From assembly GCA_038212305.1 (NCBI GenBank), contig JBBQUP010000047.1:1-27179 (forward strand): a stretch of 27,179 nucleotides of DNA, given 5' to 3'. The translations under genes and the position numbers were made by a program. This DNA is from JBBQUP01 sp038212305 (lineage in GTDB: Bacteria; Bacteroidota; Bacteroidia; Bacteroidales; Marinilabiliaceae). Shown here piece after piece: positions 16,233 to 25,900 of the stretch (positions within the stretch are counted from its first letter, which is position 1; the number at the start of each line of letters is the position of its first letter). The notes under the pieces are model-generated. The model saw nothing but the letters and a program-made list of their open reading frames with translations. It ran no database searches and had not been told where the DNA came from.

Positions 16233-17648
16233 ATGAGAGTTCTTTTAACGGGTGCGAATGGTTATGTTGGGAAAAGAATTTTGCCAATATTGGTTAATCA
16301 AGGACATTTTGTGGTTTGTTGTGTGCGAGATGTTAATCGATTTTCACCTCCACAATCGATTAAAGATAGAATTGACGTGATTCAGGTTGATTTTTTAAAA
16401 AGAGAAACACTTACTAAAATACCTAAAGACATTGATGCCGCTTATTATTTAATGCATTCAATGTCGATAGCTGAAAATTACGAACAGCTCGAACATCAGT
16501 CGGCAATTAATTTTAAAGATGCCATTGAAACTACGAATGCTTACCATGTAATTTATTTAAGTGGAATAGTCAACGACGATTCTTTATCAAAGCATTTGAG
16601 TTCACGAAAGGTTGTTGAAGATGAACTTGCGAAGGGCACTTACCATTTTACAGCCTTACGAGCTGGAATTATTATTGGATCAGGGAGTGCATCTTTTGAA
16701 ATAATTCGCGATTTGGTTGAGAAACTTCCGGTGATGGTCGCTCCAAAGTGGTTGAAAACTAAATGTCAGCCAATTGGTATTTCCGATGTTATTGAGTTTT
16801 TAACCAAATCTCTTTGCAATCCAATTACTTATGGTCAGAATTTCGATATCGGAGGCTCTGATGTTTTAACTTATCAAGAAATGTTGCAAGGTTATGCAAA
16901 GATTCGAAAGCTAAAACGACATATTTATATTGTTCCGGTTTTAACACCACGGCTATCATCCTATTGGTTGTATTTTGTTACTTCAACGTCATACAAGTTA
17001 GCAATGGCATTAGTTGATAGTATGCGAATCGAAGTGGTTTGCCGAAATACAACTATCAACGAATTATTAAATATTGAACCAATTTCATACGAAAATTCAT
17101 TAAAAAAAGCATTTGCTAAAATAGATAGCAATCAAATTGTGTCGAGTTGGAAAGATTCATTGGTTAGTGGAAGATTAGATTTTAATATATCGGATTTTAT
17201 TGAAGTGCCAACGTATGGGTGTTTTATCGATAAAAGGCAACGAGAAACCTCAAATGTCAGTGAAAGTGTTAAGCGAATATGGGCCATTGGCGGCAAAACC
17301 GGATGGTATTATGGCAATTGGCTTTGGCATATAAGAGGGTTTATTGATAAACTAATGGGAGGCGTTGGGTTAAGAAGAGGAAGAACCAATGCTGAAGAGT
17401 TGGAGGCGGGAGATGCAATTGATTTTTGGCGAGTTATTTATGCCAATAAGATCGAAAAACGGCTTTTGTTATATGCCGAGATGAAATTGCCAGGTGAGGC
17501 TTGGCTCGAATTTCGGATTGTTGAAGACACGCTTTATCAAACTGCCACTTTTCGCCCCAAGGGATTATTTGGACGAATGTATTGGTTTTTGGTATATCCT
17601 CTGCATGGTTTTATATTTAAAGGAATGATAAGTTCATTGACCAAATAG
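16233..17648 (+). CDS. NAD(P)-binding SDR-type protein with C-terminal DUF2867 domain
   Basis: The 471-residue protein has an atypical short-chain dehydrogenase/epimerase N-terminal domain (about 1-300): LLTGANGYVGKRILP with the glycine-rich nucleotide motif (7-13), the block YYLMHSM (about 67-73), YLSGIV, and FTALRAGIIIGSGSASFEI. The C-terminal part (about 330-471) is a DUF2867/SRPBCC-like domain with KTGWYYGNWLWHIRGFIDKL and the terminal LVYPLHGFIFKGM. These fusion proteins are common in bacteria but their substrate is not established. No classic Ser-Tyr-Lys triad is obvious. It stands alone, with repeat-containing gaps on both sides. Confidence 0.85.
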   Translation: MRVLLTGANGYVGKRILPILVNQGHFVVCCVRDVNRFSPPQSIKDRIDVIQVDFLKRETLTKIPKDIDAAYYLMHSMSIAENYEQLEHQSAINFKDAIETTNAYHVIYLSGIVNDDSLSKHLSSRKVVEDELAKGTYHFTALRAGIIIGSGSASFEIIRDLVEKLPVMVAPKWLKTKCQPIGISDVIEFLTKSLCNPITYGQNFDIGGSDVLTYQEMLQGYAKIRKLKRHIYIVPVLTPRLSSYWLYFVTSTSYKLAMALVDSMRIEVVCRNTTINELLNIEPISYENSLKKAFAKIDSNQIVSSWKDSLVSGRLDFNISDFIEVPTYGCFIDKRQRETSNVSESVKRIWAIGGKTGWYYGNWLWHIRGFIDKLMGGVGLRRGRTNAEELEAGDAIDFWRVIYANKIEKRLLLYAEMKLPGEAWLEFRIVEDTLYQTATFRPKGLFGRMYWFLVYPLHGFIFKGMISSLTK

Positions 17649-17735
17649 TTCAAATTCGAAATGAAAAAGTCATTCAAGCTAATACAAAATATCCTATTTC
17701 CGATGTCCGATTCTTTATTTTACATGGATTACAAG

Positions 17736-17890
17736 CTGTTTAAATTTATAGATGTCTAGATTTTTAGAAGTTAAGAAGATAATATGATGAAAATAGAATG
17801 TTCATCATCTGGAATTATCTAAAACAATCTTATCTAGCTGTCTAATATCCATTATTCTTCCGATCTCTGAATTCATTTTAATTTAAACAG
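17736..17890. repeat. 155-bp intergenic repeat with 11-bp terminal inverted repeats (copy 1)
   Basis: The element starts CTGTTTAAATT and ends AATTTAAACAG, perfect 11-bp inverted termini. Inside it is an imperfect palindrome with a GATGAA/TTCATC hairpin near its centre. Its reverse complement aligns along its whole length with 22761-22928, including shared blocks such as TCGATTTTTAGA/CTAGATTTTTAGA, GATGAAAAT followed by GAATGTT, TCATCTGGAA, GTCTAATATC and ATCTCTG. The two copies bracket three glycogen genes. The remainder of the 17649-18132 gap (17649-17735 and 17891-18132) shows only short AT-rich inverted repeats (CTCTATA at 17976, TATAGAG at 18016). Confidence 0.75.
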
Positions 17891-18132
17891 TTACTTAAAT
17901 TGTCAAATCAAGTCATCATCTTTTTTTGACTTCGATCTCCATTATGATGTGTTAAGAATTATTAACTTAATATAACTCTATAGCAATTTCTTATTAGTGA
18001 ATTATAGTGTTAATTTATAGAGGGTTAATTGCGATACGATAAAAGTCCATTTTTGGAGCTTTTTATACTTGAGTATTTGAAAATAAAATATTATCTTAAT
18101 TGAAGTAATTCAACCCAGAATCCTTAATCATT

Positions 18133-20079
18133 ATGGTGTATATAAAAATCGATAAATCCAAGCTTTTGAACTTGGAATATAGCTTGTTTCGTGAGATCCT
18201 TCGAACCAATCGGGCTGGATCCTATTCAAGTACAACGATAATTGGATGTAACACTCGAAAATATCATGGATTATTAGTTTGTCCAATTCCTGAGTTCAAT
18301 TTAGAAAGGTATGTATTGCTTTCTAACGTTGATGTTTCAGTTATTCAACATGAGAAAATTTTTAATTTGGGGATTCATAAATATCAAGATAATCACTATG
18401 AACCCAAAGGGCACAAATACATTAGAGATTTTGAATCAGATGGGATTCCTCGATTAACTTATCGAGTGGGTGAAGTTGTTTTATCGGTTGAGTTACTATT
18501 GTCGGAAAGGGAAGAACAAGTGATGCTTCGATATACATTGGAGGAAGCTAATTCACCAACTACATTGAGGTTTAAACCTTATTTGGCATTTCGAAGCGTT
18601 CATGAATTGACACATCAAAACTTGGAAGCTGATACGCGTTTTTATTCTGTTAATAATGGCATTAAGTTAAAAATGTACGATTCGTTGCCAACTTTAAATA
18701 TGCAATTGAGTAAGGAAAATGAATTTGTTCCCATACCTGATTGGTATAAGGGTATTGAATACATAAAAGAACAGGATCGTGGTTATGATTTTAGCGAAGA
18801 TCTTTATGTTCCAGGCTATTTCGAAGTTCCAATTGCAAAAGGTGAGAGTATTATTTTTTCGGCCTCTACCTCCGAAATAAAAGCACCTGGATTAAAAGCA
18901 AAATTTACTCGTGAAACATCTAAACGCATTCCTCGGGATACATTATTGAATAATTTGCTTAATTCAGCTCAGCAGTTTATTGTAAAAAACAAATCAGTTT
19001 CGGAGTTAGTTGCAGGCTATCACTGGTATGGACCTCGGCTTCGTGATACATTAATATCACTACCAGGTTTAAGTTTGTATCAAGATGACTTGTCCGAATA
19101 TACTGATATTTTACAAAGCACTATTACTCGGATTAAGGCTATTTGGCTTTCCGAAACAAATCAAAACCAATCATTAGAAAGTAGTAATATTGATGTTCCA
19201 TTATGGCTTTTTTACACGCTTCAAGAGTTTATTTGTGGTTGTAATGAAAATAAGGTTTTACAAGAAAATCAGGAGTTATTGTTTGAGATCCTTAACGCTT
19301 ATAAACATCAGCGAATTAATGGTGTACAATGTCTCGAAAACGGATTGCTTTATGTAAAAGAATCAGGTGTGCCTCTAACCTGGATGGATGCTGTGGTGAA
19401 TGGAAAACCTGTTACTCCACGATATGGAATGACAGTAGAGTTAAATGCTCTTTGGTACAATGCCATCCAGTTTGGATTAGAGTTGGCTCGGGCGGCAAAA
19501 AAGAAATCATTTATAAAAGAGTGGGAGCCATTTGCTGAAAGCGTTAAGAGCTCATTTATGCAAGAGTTTTGGTACGAAAAAGGAGATTATTTGTACGATT
19601 TTGTTGATCATCAAATTAAAGATAGCTCAATTCGACCCAATCAGGTTTTTGCAGTTGCTTTAAAATATTCACCTCTTGAAACCGAGCAACAAAAAATGGT
19701 GGTTGATATAATTAAAAAAGAGCTGCTAACACCAAAAGGGTTGAGATCACTCTCTCCTCAAGATCCAAATTATAAAGGAATGATTGAACCAAAACCGTAC
19801 TCAAGAGACAACGCATTGCATCAAGGATGTGTTTGGCCTTGGTTGTTTGGTTTTTTTGCCGAGAGTTATCTCCGGTTGCATAAACAAGGAGGAGTCTCAT
19901 TTATTAAACGAATTATGGAAGGATTCGAGGAAGAAATGAGTGATCATTGCTTAGGTACTATCCCTGAATTCTATACCGGAACTCCTCCTCACACTGGCAA
20001 AGGCGCTGTTTCTATGGCAATGAACGTTGGTGCCATTATAAAAACTATTTATTTAACCGAAAACTTAACGAAGCTATGA
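18133..20079 (+). CDS. Glycogen debranching enzyme (bacterial/archaeal GDE type, amylo-alpha-1,6-glucosidase)
   Basis: The 648-residue protein has two parts. An N-terminal GDE_N-type beta domain (about 15-235) opens with LFREILRTNRAGSYSSTTI and GCNTRKYHGLL. A C-terminal (alpha/alpha)6 barrel (about 280-645) contains GYHWYGPRLRDTLISLPGLSLY, TWMDAVVNGKPVTPRYGMTVE (D419 in TWMDA is the likely general acid), NALWYNA, RPNQVFA, LHQGCVWPWL, and TIPEFYTGTPPHTGKGAVS (E612). It hydrolyses alpha-1,6 branches of glycogen. The GYHW region reads YGPRLRDT where relatives often have FGRWGRDT. It overlaps the next gene by 4 bp (ATGA), a sign of translational coupling. No good promoter match was found upstream. 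Confidence 0.93.
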   Translation: MVYIKIDKSKLLNLEYSLFREILRTNRAGSYSSTTIIGCNTRKYHGLLVCPIPEFNLERYVLLSNVDVSVIQHEKIFNLGIHKYQDNHYEPKGHKYIRDFESDGIPRLTYRVGEVVLSVELLLSEREEQVMLRYTLEEANSPTTLRFKPYLAFRSVHELTHQNLEADTRFYSVNNGIKLKMYDSLPTLNMQLSKENEFVPIPDWYKGIEYIKEQDRGYDFSEDLYVPGYFEVPIAKGESIIFSASTSEIKAPGLKAKFTRETSKRIPRDTLLNNLLNSAQQFIVKNKSVSELVAGYHWYGPRLRDTLISLPGLSLYQDDLSEYTDILQSTITRIKAIWLSETNQNQSLESSNIDVPLWLFYTLQEFICGCNENKVLQENQELLFEILNAYKHQRINGVQCLENGLLYVKESGVPLTWMDAVVNGKPVTPRYGMTVELNALWYNAIQFGLELARAAKKKSFIKEWEPFAESVKSSFMQEFWYEKGDYLYDFVDHQIKDSSIRPNQVFAVALKYSPLETEQQKMVVDIIKKELLTPKGLRSLSPQDPNYKGMIEPKPYSRDNALHQGCVWPWLFGFFAESYLRLHKQGGVSFIKRIMEGFEEEMSDHCLGTIPEFYTGTPPHTGKGAVSMAMNVGAIIKTIYLTENLTKL

Positions 20080-21368
20080 AGGTCTTAATGTTTGGGTGGG
20101 AATTTCCACCACATATTAGCGGAGGATTAGGAACTGCCTGTTATGGACTAACCAAAGGGATGTCGCATATTTCTGATTTAGAGGTATTGTTTGTTGTGCC
20201 TAAGGCCTATGGCGATGAAGATCAACAATCAATGCGACTCATTGGTGCAAATCAAGTTTATGTATCACAAAAGAAAATCAATTATATAAATTTCAAAAAG
20301 CAAGTTGAGTTCATTGAGGTAGGATCAAATATGGTTCCCTACGTTGATCCTGAAGAGTATTATAATTTAACCTCATTTGAAGTCGCTGGAATTAGAGGGG
20401 ATACGTTTATTAATCACGAAGGGAAGATCGATTTTTCGGGGAAATATGGTACCGGATTAATGACTGAGATTGTAAATTATGCTTTAGTCGCCAATATTAT
20501 TGCTCAAGAAAATAGTTTTGATGTCATTCATGCTCACGATTGGTTAGCATATCCGGCAGGGATTGCTGCGAAAGAAGCTTCTGGAAAGCCATTGGTTGTA
20601 CATGTTCATGCTACAGATTTCGATAGAAGTGGAGGTAATGTTAATCCTACCGTTTATGAAATTGAAAAACGGGGGATGGAAGCTGCTGATAAAGTGATAA
20701 CTGTTAGTAACTTAACTCGAAACATTGTTATTGAAAAATATGGCATTCCTGAAGATAAAGTAGTGACCGTTTACAATGCCGTTGATCCTTTAAAAGACAA
20801 TGAGGTATTGGGAATTAAAAAAGGTGTAAACGAGAAGATTGTTACTTTTTTAGGTCGAATTACCATGCAAAAAGGACCTGAGTTTTTCATTGAAGCGGCG
20901 CATAAGGTATTGCAAAAAATGGACAATGTTCGATTTGTAATGGCAGGGAGTGGCGATATGATGGAGAAAATGATTCGACGTGCAGCTGAACTTAAAATGA
21001 CTGATAAATTTCATTTCACAGGATTTTTAAAGGGTGATGATGTGTTTAGAATGCTAGCAATAAGTGATTTATATGTAATGCCATCGGTTTCTGAACCATT
21101 TGGCATATCACCCCTTGAAGCCATGCAAAGCAATGTGCCAGTGCTTATTTCGCATCAATCAGGTGTGGCCGAAATATTAACCTATGCCATAAAGAGCAAT
21201 TTTTGGGATGTAGATGCTATGGCTGATGCTATTTATGGCGTATTAAATTATTCAGCACTTTCGAAAATGTTTAAAAAACATGGCAAAATCGAAGTCGATA
21301 ATTTGCAATGGGAACACTCAGCACGAAGAGTAAAAGATATTTATGATTCTGTTTGTGGAGAGCAATAA
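20076..21368 (+). CDS. GT4-family glycosyltransferase, probable glycogen synthase-like
   Basis: A 430-residue GT-B enzyme. The N-terminal domain opens MKVLMFGWEFPPHISGGLGT, with the GG nucleotide-sugar loop (16-17), and has DVIHAHDWLAYPAGI and VVHVHATDFDRSGG. The C-terminal Glycos_transf_1 domain has VTFLGRITMQKGPEFFIEAA and an E-x7-E motif, SEPFGISPLEAM (E340, E348), that contacts the donor sugar. Retaining GT4 enzymes of this type are regularly found next to debranching enzyme and GH57 genes in Bacteroidota and are thought to elongate alpha-1,4-glucan chains. Donor (UDP- or ADP-glucose) cannot be read from the sequence. It is coupled to the debranching gene and followed 63 bp later by GH57. 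Confidence 0.85.
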   Translation: MKVLMFGWEFPPHISGGLGTACYGLTKGMSHISDLEVLFVVPKAYGDEDQQSMRLIGANQVYVSQKKINYINFKKQVEFIEVGSNMVPYVDPEEYYNLTSFEVAGIRGDTFINHEGKIDFSGKYGTGLMTEIVNYALVANIIAQENSFDVIHAHDWLAYPAGIAAKEASGKPLVVHVHATDFDRSGGNVNPTVYEIEKRGMEAADKVITVSNLTRNIVIEKYGIPEDKVVTVYNAVDPLKDNEVLGIKKGVNEKIVTFLGRITMQKGPEFFIEAAHKVLQKMDNVRFVMAGSGDMMEKMIRRAAELKMTDKFHFTGFLKGDDVFRMLAISDLYVMPSVSEPFGISPLEAMQSNVPVLISHQSGVAEILTYAIKSNFWDVDAMADAIYGVLNYSALSKMFKKHGKIEVDNLQWEHSARRVKDIYDSVCGEQ

Positions 21369-21431
21369 AAAACCCTCTCTTAAAACATTTAGATATTAAG
21401 TGTATAAATCTGATCTATCAAACAATTGACT

Positions 21432-22754
21432 ATGAAAAATATATGTATCTGTTTTCAAATTCACCAACCATTGCGCTTTAGACGTTATCGTTTTTTTGAT
21501 ATCGGAAACGATCATTATTATTATGATGATTATACCAATGAATCGGAATTACGAAAAATAGCTGATCGTTCTTATTTGCCAGCCAATGAGTTACTTCTTA
21601 AGTTAATTGAACAGTCTAAAAGCAAATTAAAGATCGCTTTTTCAATATCAGGAATTGCTTTAGATCAATTTCAATTGTACGCTCCTGAAGTGATTGATAG
21701 TTTTAAACAATTGGCAGATACTGGTCAGGTTGAGTTTTTAGCTGAAACGTATACTCATTCATTGGTTTCATTAAATAATCCAGAAGAATTTAAAAGTCAG
21801 GTTCTTCGTCATTCAAATGCCATTGAATCATTGTTTGGAGTTAAACCAACGGCCTTTCACAATACCGAAATGATTTATTCTGATCAAATTGGTGAAATTA
21901 TTTCTTCGTTAGGATTTAAAGTTATGCTGACAGAAGGTGCTAAACATGTGCTAGGTTGGAAGAGTCCAAACTATTTATATTGTAATCCAGCTAATCCAAG
22001 GCTTAAAGTTTTATTGCGTAATTTTCAGTTGTCTGATGATATTGGTTTGCGTTTTGGAAATAAAAGTTGGGGTGAATGGCCATTGACTTCCGAAAAATAT
22101 TTGTCGTGGCTCGATCGTATTGATCCTCGAGATGAGGTCGTCAATTTATTTTTAAACTATGATGCAATAGGTGGATACCAATCCAAATCATCTGGTATTT
22201 TTGAATTTGTGGATGCATTATTTAAAAAACTTATTAAGTCAAAAAACTATACATTTGCCACCCCTTCTGAAATAGCCACTGTTTTACAACCAGTTTCAGC
22301 CATACATGTTCCAAATCCTATTAGTCAAGCCGATGAGGAACGAGATTTAACTCCGTGGCTTGGTAACGAAATGCAAACTGAGGCATATACTAAGTTGTAT
22401 GCATTATTACCAAAAATTAATAAATGCGAAGATAATAGACTGCAAAAAGATTGGCGATATTTGCAAGTGAGTAACCATTTTTACTACATGAGTACTAAAT
22501 ACTTCTCTGATGGAAACAGAGCATTTGTCAATCCATATTCGTCGCCATATGAGGCATTTATTAATTATATGAATATTTTAAGCGATTTTTCATTGCGATT
22601 AAATGCATCGGTGCCTGAGAATAATACCGAAGTGGAATTAGCAAATTTATCGTCATTAATAGATCAAAAGGATGATAAAATATTAAAGCTTGAAAACGAA
22701 TTGCGAAAATTAAGAAGTCGTAGAACAACATCTAGAAAAAAGGAATCAATTTAA
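21432..22754 (+). CDS. GH57-family alpha-amylase-like protein with substituted catalytic Asp
   Basis: The protein is 440 residues from the ATG at 21432; a TTG two codons earlier is possible but less likely. GH57 motifs: CFQIHQPLRFRRY at the start, AETYTHSLVSL, then FHNTEMIYSDQIGEII with the presumed nucleophile E146, and MLTEGAKHVLGWKSPNYLY. The acid/base motif, usually DYETFGEHQ in close relatives, reads NYDAIGGYQ here, so the Asp is N242 and the rest of the motif has drifted. GH57-like members lacking catalytic residues have been described. The C-terminus is a basic coiled coil (KDDKILKLENELRKLRSRR). The protein may be a non-catalytic or altered partner of glycogen metabolism. It is last of three close-set glycogen genes. 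Confidence 0.88.
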   Translation: MKNICICFQIHQPLRFRRYRFFDIGNDHYYYDDYTNESELRKIADRSYLPANELLLKLIEQSKSKLKIAFSISGIALDQFQLYAPEVIDSFKQLADTGQVEFLAETYTHSLVSLNNPEEFKSQVLRHSNAIESLFGVKPTAFHNTEMIYSDQIGEIISSLGFKVMLTEGAKHVLGWKSPNYLYCNPANPRLKVLLRNFQLSDDIGLRFGNKSWGEWPLTSEKYLSWLDRIDPRDEVVNLFLNYDAIGGYQSKSSGIFEFVDALFKKLIKSKNYTFATPSEIATVLQPVSAIHVPNPISQADEERDLTPWLGNEMQTEAYTKLYALLPKINKCEDNRLQKDWRYLQVSNHFYYMSTKYFSDGNRAFVNPYSSPYEAFINYMNILSDFSLRLNASVPENNTEVELANLSSLIDQKDDKILKLENELRKLRSRRTTSRKKESI

Positions 22755-22785
22755 GGAACTATTTAAATTTTATTTAAATAGTTCC
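22755..22785 (+). terminator. Long perfect hairpin directly after the GH57 stop
   Basis: GGAACTATTTAAAT (22755-22768) and ATTTAAATAGTTCC (22772-22785) form a perfect 14-bp stem with a 3-nt loop, beginning the base after the TAA. There is no T tract after it, so it may be a transcript-end stabiliser rather than a classical terminator. Its right arm overlaps repeat copy 2. Confidence 0.55.
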
Positions 22786-22928
22786 AGAGATAGGAATAAT
22801 TATAGATATTAGACCGATAGATAAGCTGTTTAAGATATTTCCAGATGAGTAACATTCAATTTTCATCATTTTTATCTTCTCTATCTTTCTATAATCTAAA
22901 AATCGATACTTCTATAAAATTTAAACTG
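22761..22928. repeat. ~168-bp intergenic repeat (copy 2, inverted relative to copy 1)
   Basis: The reverse complement of this stretch begins CAGTTTAAATTTTATAGAAG and aligns throughout with 17736-17890, apart from an extra stretch of about 10 bp (GAAAGATAGA) near position 22880 and a few single-base gaps. Conserved blocks include CGATTTTTAGA, TGATGAAAAT, GAATGTTA, TCATCTGGAA, GTCTAATATCTAT and ATCTCTG. It separates the GH57 gene from the synthase-phosphorylase gene. The rest of the 22755-22988 gap is AT-rich without a clear promoter. Confidence 0.75.
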
Positions 22929-22988
22929 ATTCTAATATTTAGACAATAGATTTAGGTTATTGATGTGGAATATTTAATTTTTTAAAAT

Positions 22989-25900
22989 ATGATAGACAGT
23001 TATTTAAAGCCTGATTACGTGTTTGAGGCAAGTTGGGAGGTTTGTAATAAAATGGGCGGTATTCATACTGTATTAGCCACAAAAGCTTCAACATTAAAGC
23101 AGGAATTGCATGATAATCTCATTTTTATTGGTCCTGATATTTGGAGGGGGCCAGAAAAAAATCCAGAGTTTATTGAAGATGATTCGTTGTTTAACGATTG
23201 GAAAATTATTCTTCGGAACGAAGGTTTAAATGTGAGAACTGGACGATGGAATATAATAAGTAAACCTATTGTTTTACTTATTGATTTCAGCCCCATGGTG
23301 CAGCAAAAAGATGCCATTTTATCCAAATACTGGGAGCTTTTTAAAGTCGATAGTTTATCAGGAGAATGGGATTATGTAGAAGCTGTTCTTTTTGGTCACG
23401 CCACAGGGAATGTCGTCGAGAGTTTTTATAAATTTTATTTAAACATAAATACCAAAGTTATTGCTCATTTTCATGAGTGGATGACTGGTAGTGGAGCACT
23501 ATATTTGAAATCCAATTTACCGCAAGTAGCAACTGTTTTTACAACACATGCCACTACGGTTGGTCGATCAATCTCCGGTAACGGACACGATTTGTATGAT
23601 CATTTGCTTGAGTATGATGGTGATGCAAAAGCGCGAGAGTTAAATGTGATTTCGAAGCATAGTATCGAAAAAATTACAGCTCAAAAAGTCGACTGTTTTG
23701 CAACTGTATCTGACATTACAGCTAAAGAATGTCATCAGTTTTTTGGTCGTGAAGTGGATGTGGTTACACCCAACGGATTTGAAGAAGATTTTGTGCCTAA
23801 GAATGCTAAATTCATCCAAAAAAGGAAAGAAGCTCGCACGAAACTTAAAAGTGTTGCTGAGGCTTTGTTGGGATACGAAATTCCTGAAAACTCCTTATTT
23901 ATTGCCAATAGCGGGCGATATGAGTTTAAAAATAAAGGGATCGATGTATTTATGGATGCCCTAAAATATTTAAACGAAAAGTCATCAAATGGTTGCCATG
24001 TAATAGTTGCTTTTGTTCTAATTCCGGCTAATACATATGGTCCTCGAAAAGACTTAATGGATAAATTGGCAAATCCATCTTCTCAAACAATACTTGATAA
24101 TCCATTTTTAACTCATGGGCTAAATGATCTAGGATATGATCCAATCTTGAACAAGATTCAGGATATACATTTAAGCAATAACCAAAACGATAATGTTAAA
24201 TTAATATTTGTCCCTTCCTACCTGAATGGTTCTGATGGTATATTTAATATGCAATATTACGATGTATTGATAGGAATGGATTTAACTGTATTCCCATCGT
24301 ATTACGAACCATGGGGATATACACCTGTTGAAAGTTTAGCTTTTAGTATTCCTACGATAACCACCGATTTAGCTGGATTTGGAATTTATGCCAAACAGTT
24401 TTCTAAAGGTATAGATGATGGTATCGAAATTTTAACTCGTAATGATTCCAATAGTTTTGAAACTGCAAGTGAAATTGCACGAGTTATTAAGCATTTTTGT
24501 GGTAGAAATGACGATGAAGTGAAGATTATTCGAGCCAAAGCTCAATACATTTCTTCAACAGTTGAATGGGAAACCTTAATTAAGTATTACTATAAAGCCT
24601 ATGATATTGCATTAAAAGAAGTCATAAGCCGTAAGGATTCATTAACGGTCGTTCAATCAGAGGTTCGAATTAAAATTAAACCTGAAGTAAGCAGTTTTCC
24701 CGTTTGGAAACGCATTGTTGTTAAGTCTAGCTTACCCGATAAAATAAAATCTCTGCATGAACTTTCGCGTAATTTATGGTGGACATGGAATTACACCGCG
24801 GCAGAGCTGTTTGATGAAATTGATCCTGTGTTATGGGAATCTACAGATCGTAATCCCATCATGTTATTAGATAAAGTATCTTTTGACCGGCTAGAAGAGT
24901 TAGCGAATAACAATGATTATGCTGCCAAGTTAAATGGAGTTTATGATACATTCAAAGCTTATTTAGCTAAGCCGTTTTCAACGGAACAATCTATTGCCTA
25001 TTTCAGTATGGAGTATGGAATACATTCTACATTGAAAATTTATTCGGGGGGTTTAGGGATTTTGGCTGGTGATTATTTAAAAGAGGCAAGTGACTGTTGC
25101 GTTAATATGGTTGCAGTAGGATTGCTTTATAGATATGGCTATTTCCGTCAAGCATTAAGCTTAAGTGGTGATCAGTTGGCGAATTATGATGCTCAAGAGT
25201 TTTCAAGTCTTCCATTAGAAGAGGTTAGGAATTCAACTGGAGACCCTATTATAATTCAAATTGATATGCCAGGACGCATAGTTCATGCAAGGGTTATGAA
25301 AGCTAGTGTTGGGCGAATACCACTTTATTTGTTTGATACAGATATTCCACAAAATTCTCAGAACGACCGTGAAATAACCTATAAGCTCTATGGAGGCGAT
25401 TGGGAAAATCGCTTAAAGCAAGAAATGGTTTTGGGATTAGGAGGTGTTCGATTGCTTAATGCATTAAATTTAAACTGCGATATTTATCATTGTAATGAAG
25501 GACATGCTGCTTTGAACAATGTTCAAAGGTTAGTTAATTTAACCGATCGCAAGTTTAGCTTTGCAGAGTCAATGGAAATTGTTCGAGCTTCATCGTTGTT
25601 TACAACACATACGCCTGTTCCTGCCGGACATGATATGTTTGAGGAAGATTTGTTTCGTGTTTACTTGAGACATATTCCTGAGAAATTAAATATCTCGTGG
25701 GATGAGTTTATGAATTTAGGTCGTGAAACAATTGGTAATACTCACGAGAAATTTTCAATGAGCGTATTGGCTGCTAAAACGTCACAAGAGATTAATGGGG
25801 TAAGCTGGCTGCATGGCGAAGTGAGCAAAGATATGTTCAAGGATATATGGAAAGGTTATTTTGCAGAGGAGGTTCCTATTGGTTATGTAACAAATGGAGT

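Noticed and set aside
23698..23964. 88-codon plus-strand ORF and a nearby minus-strand ORF at 23063-23326
   Set aside because: Both are out-of-frame shadows within the GT3 part of the fusion gene, whose own frame is open and full of family motifs.
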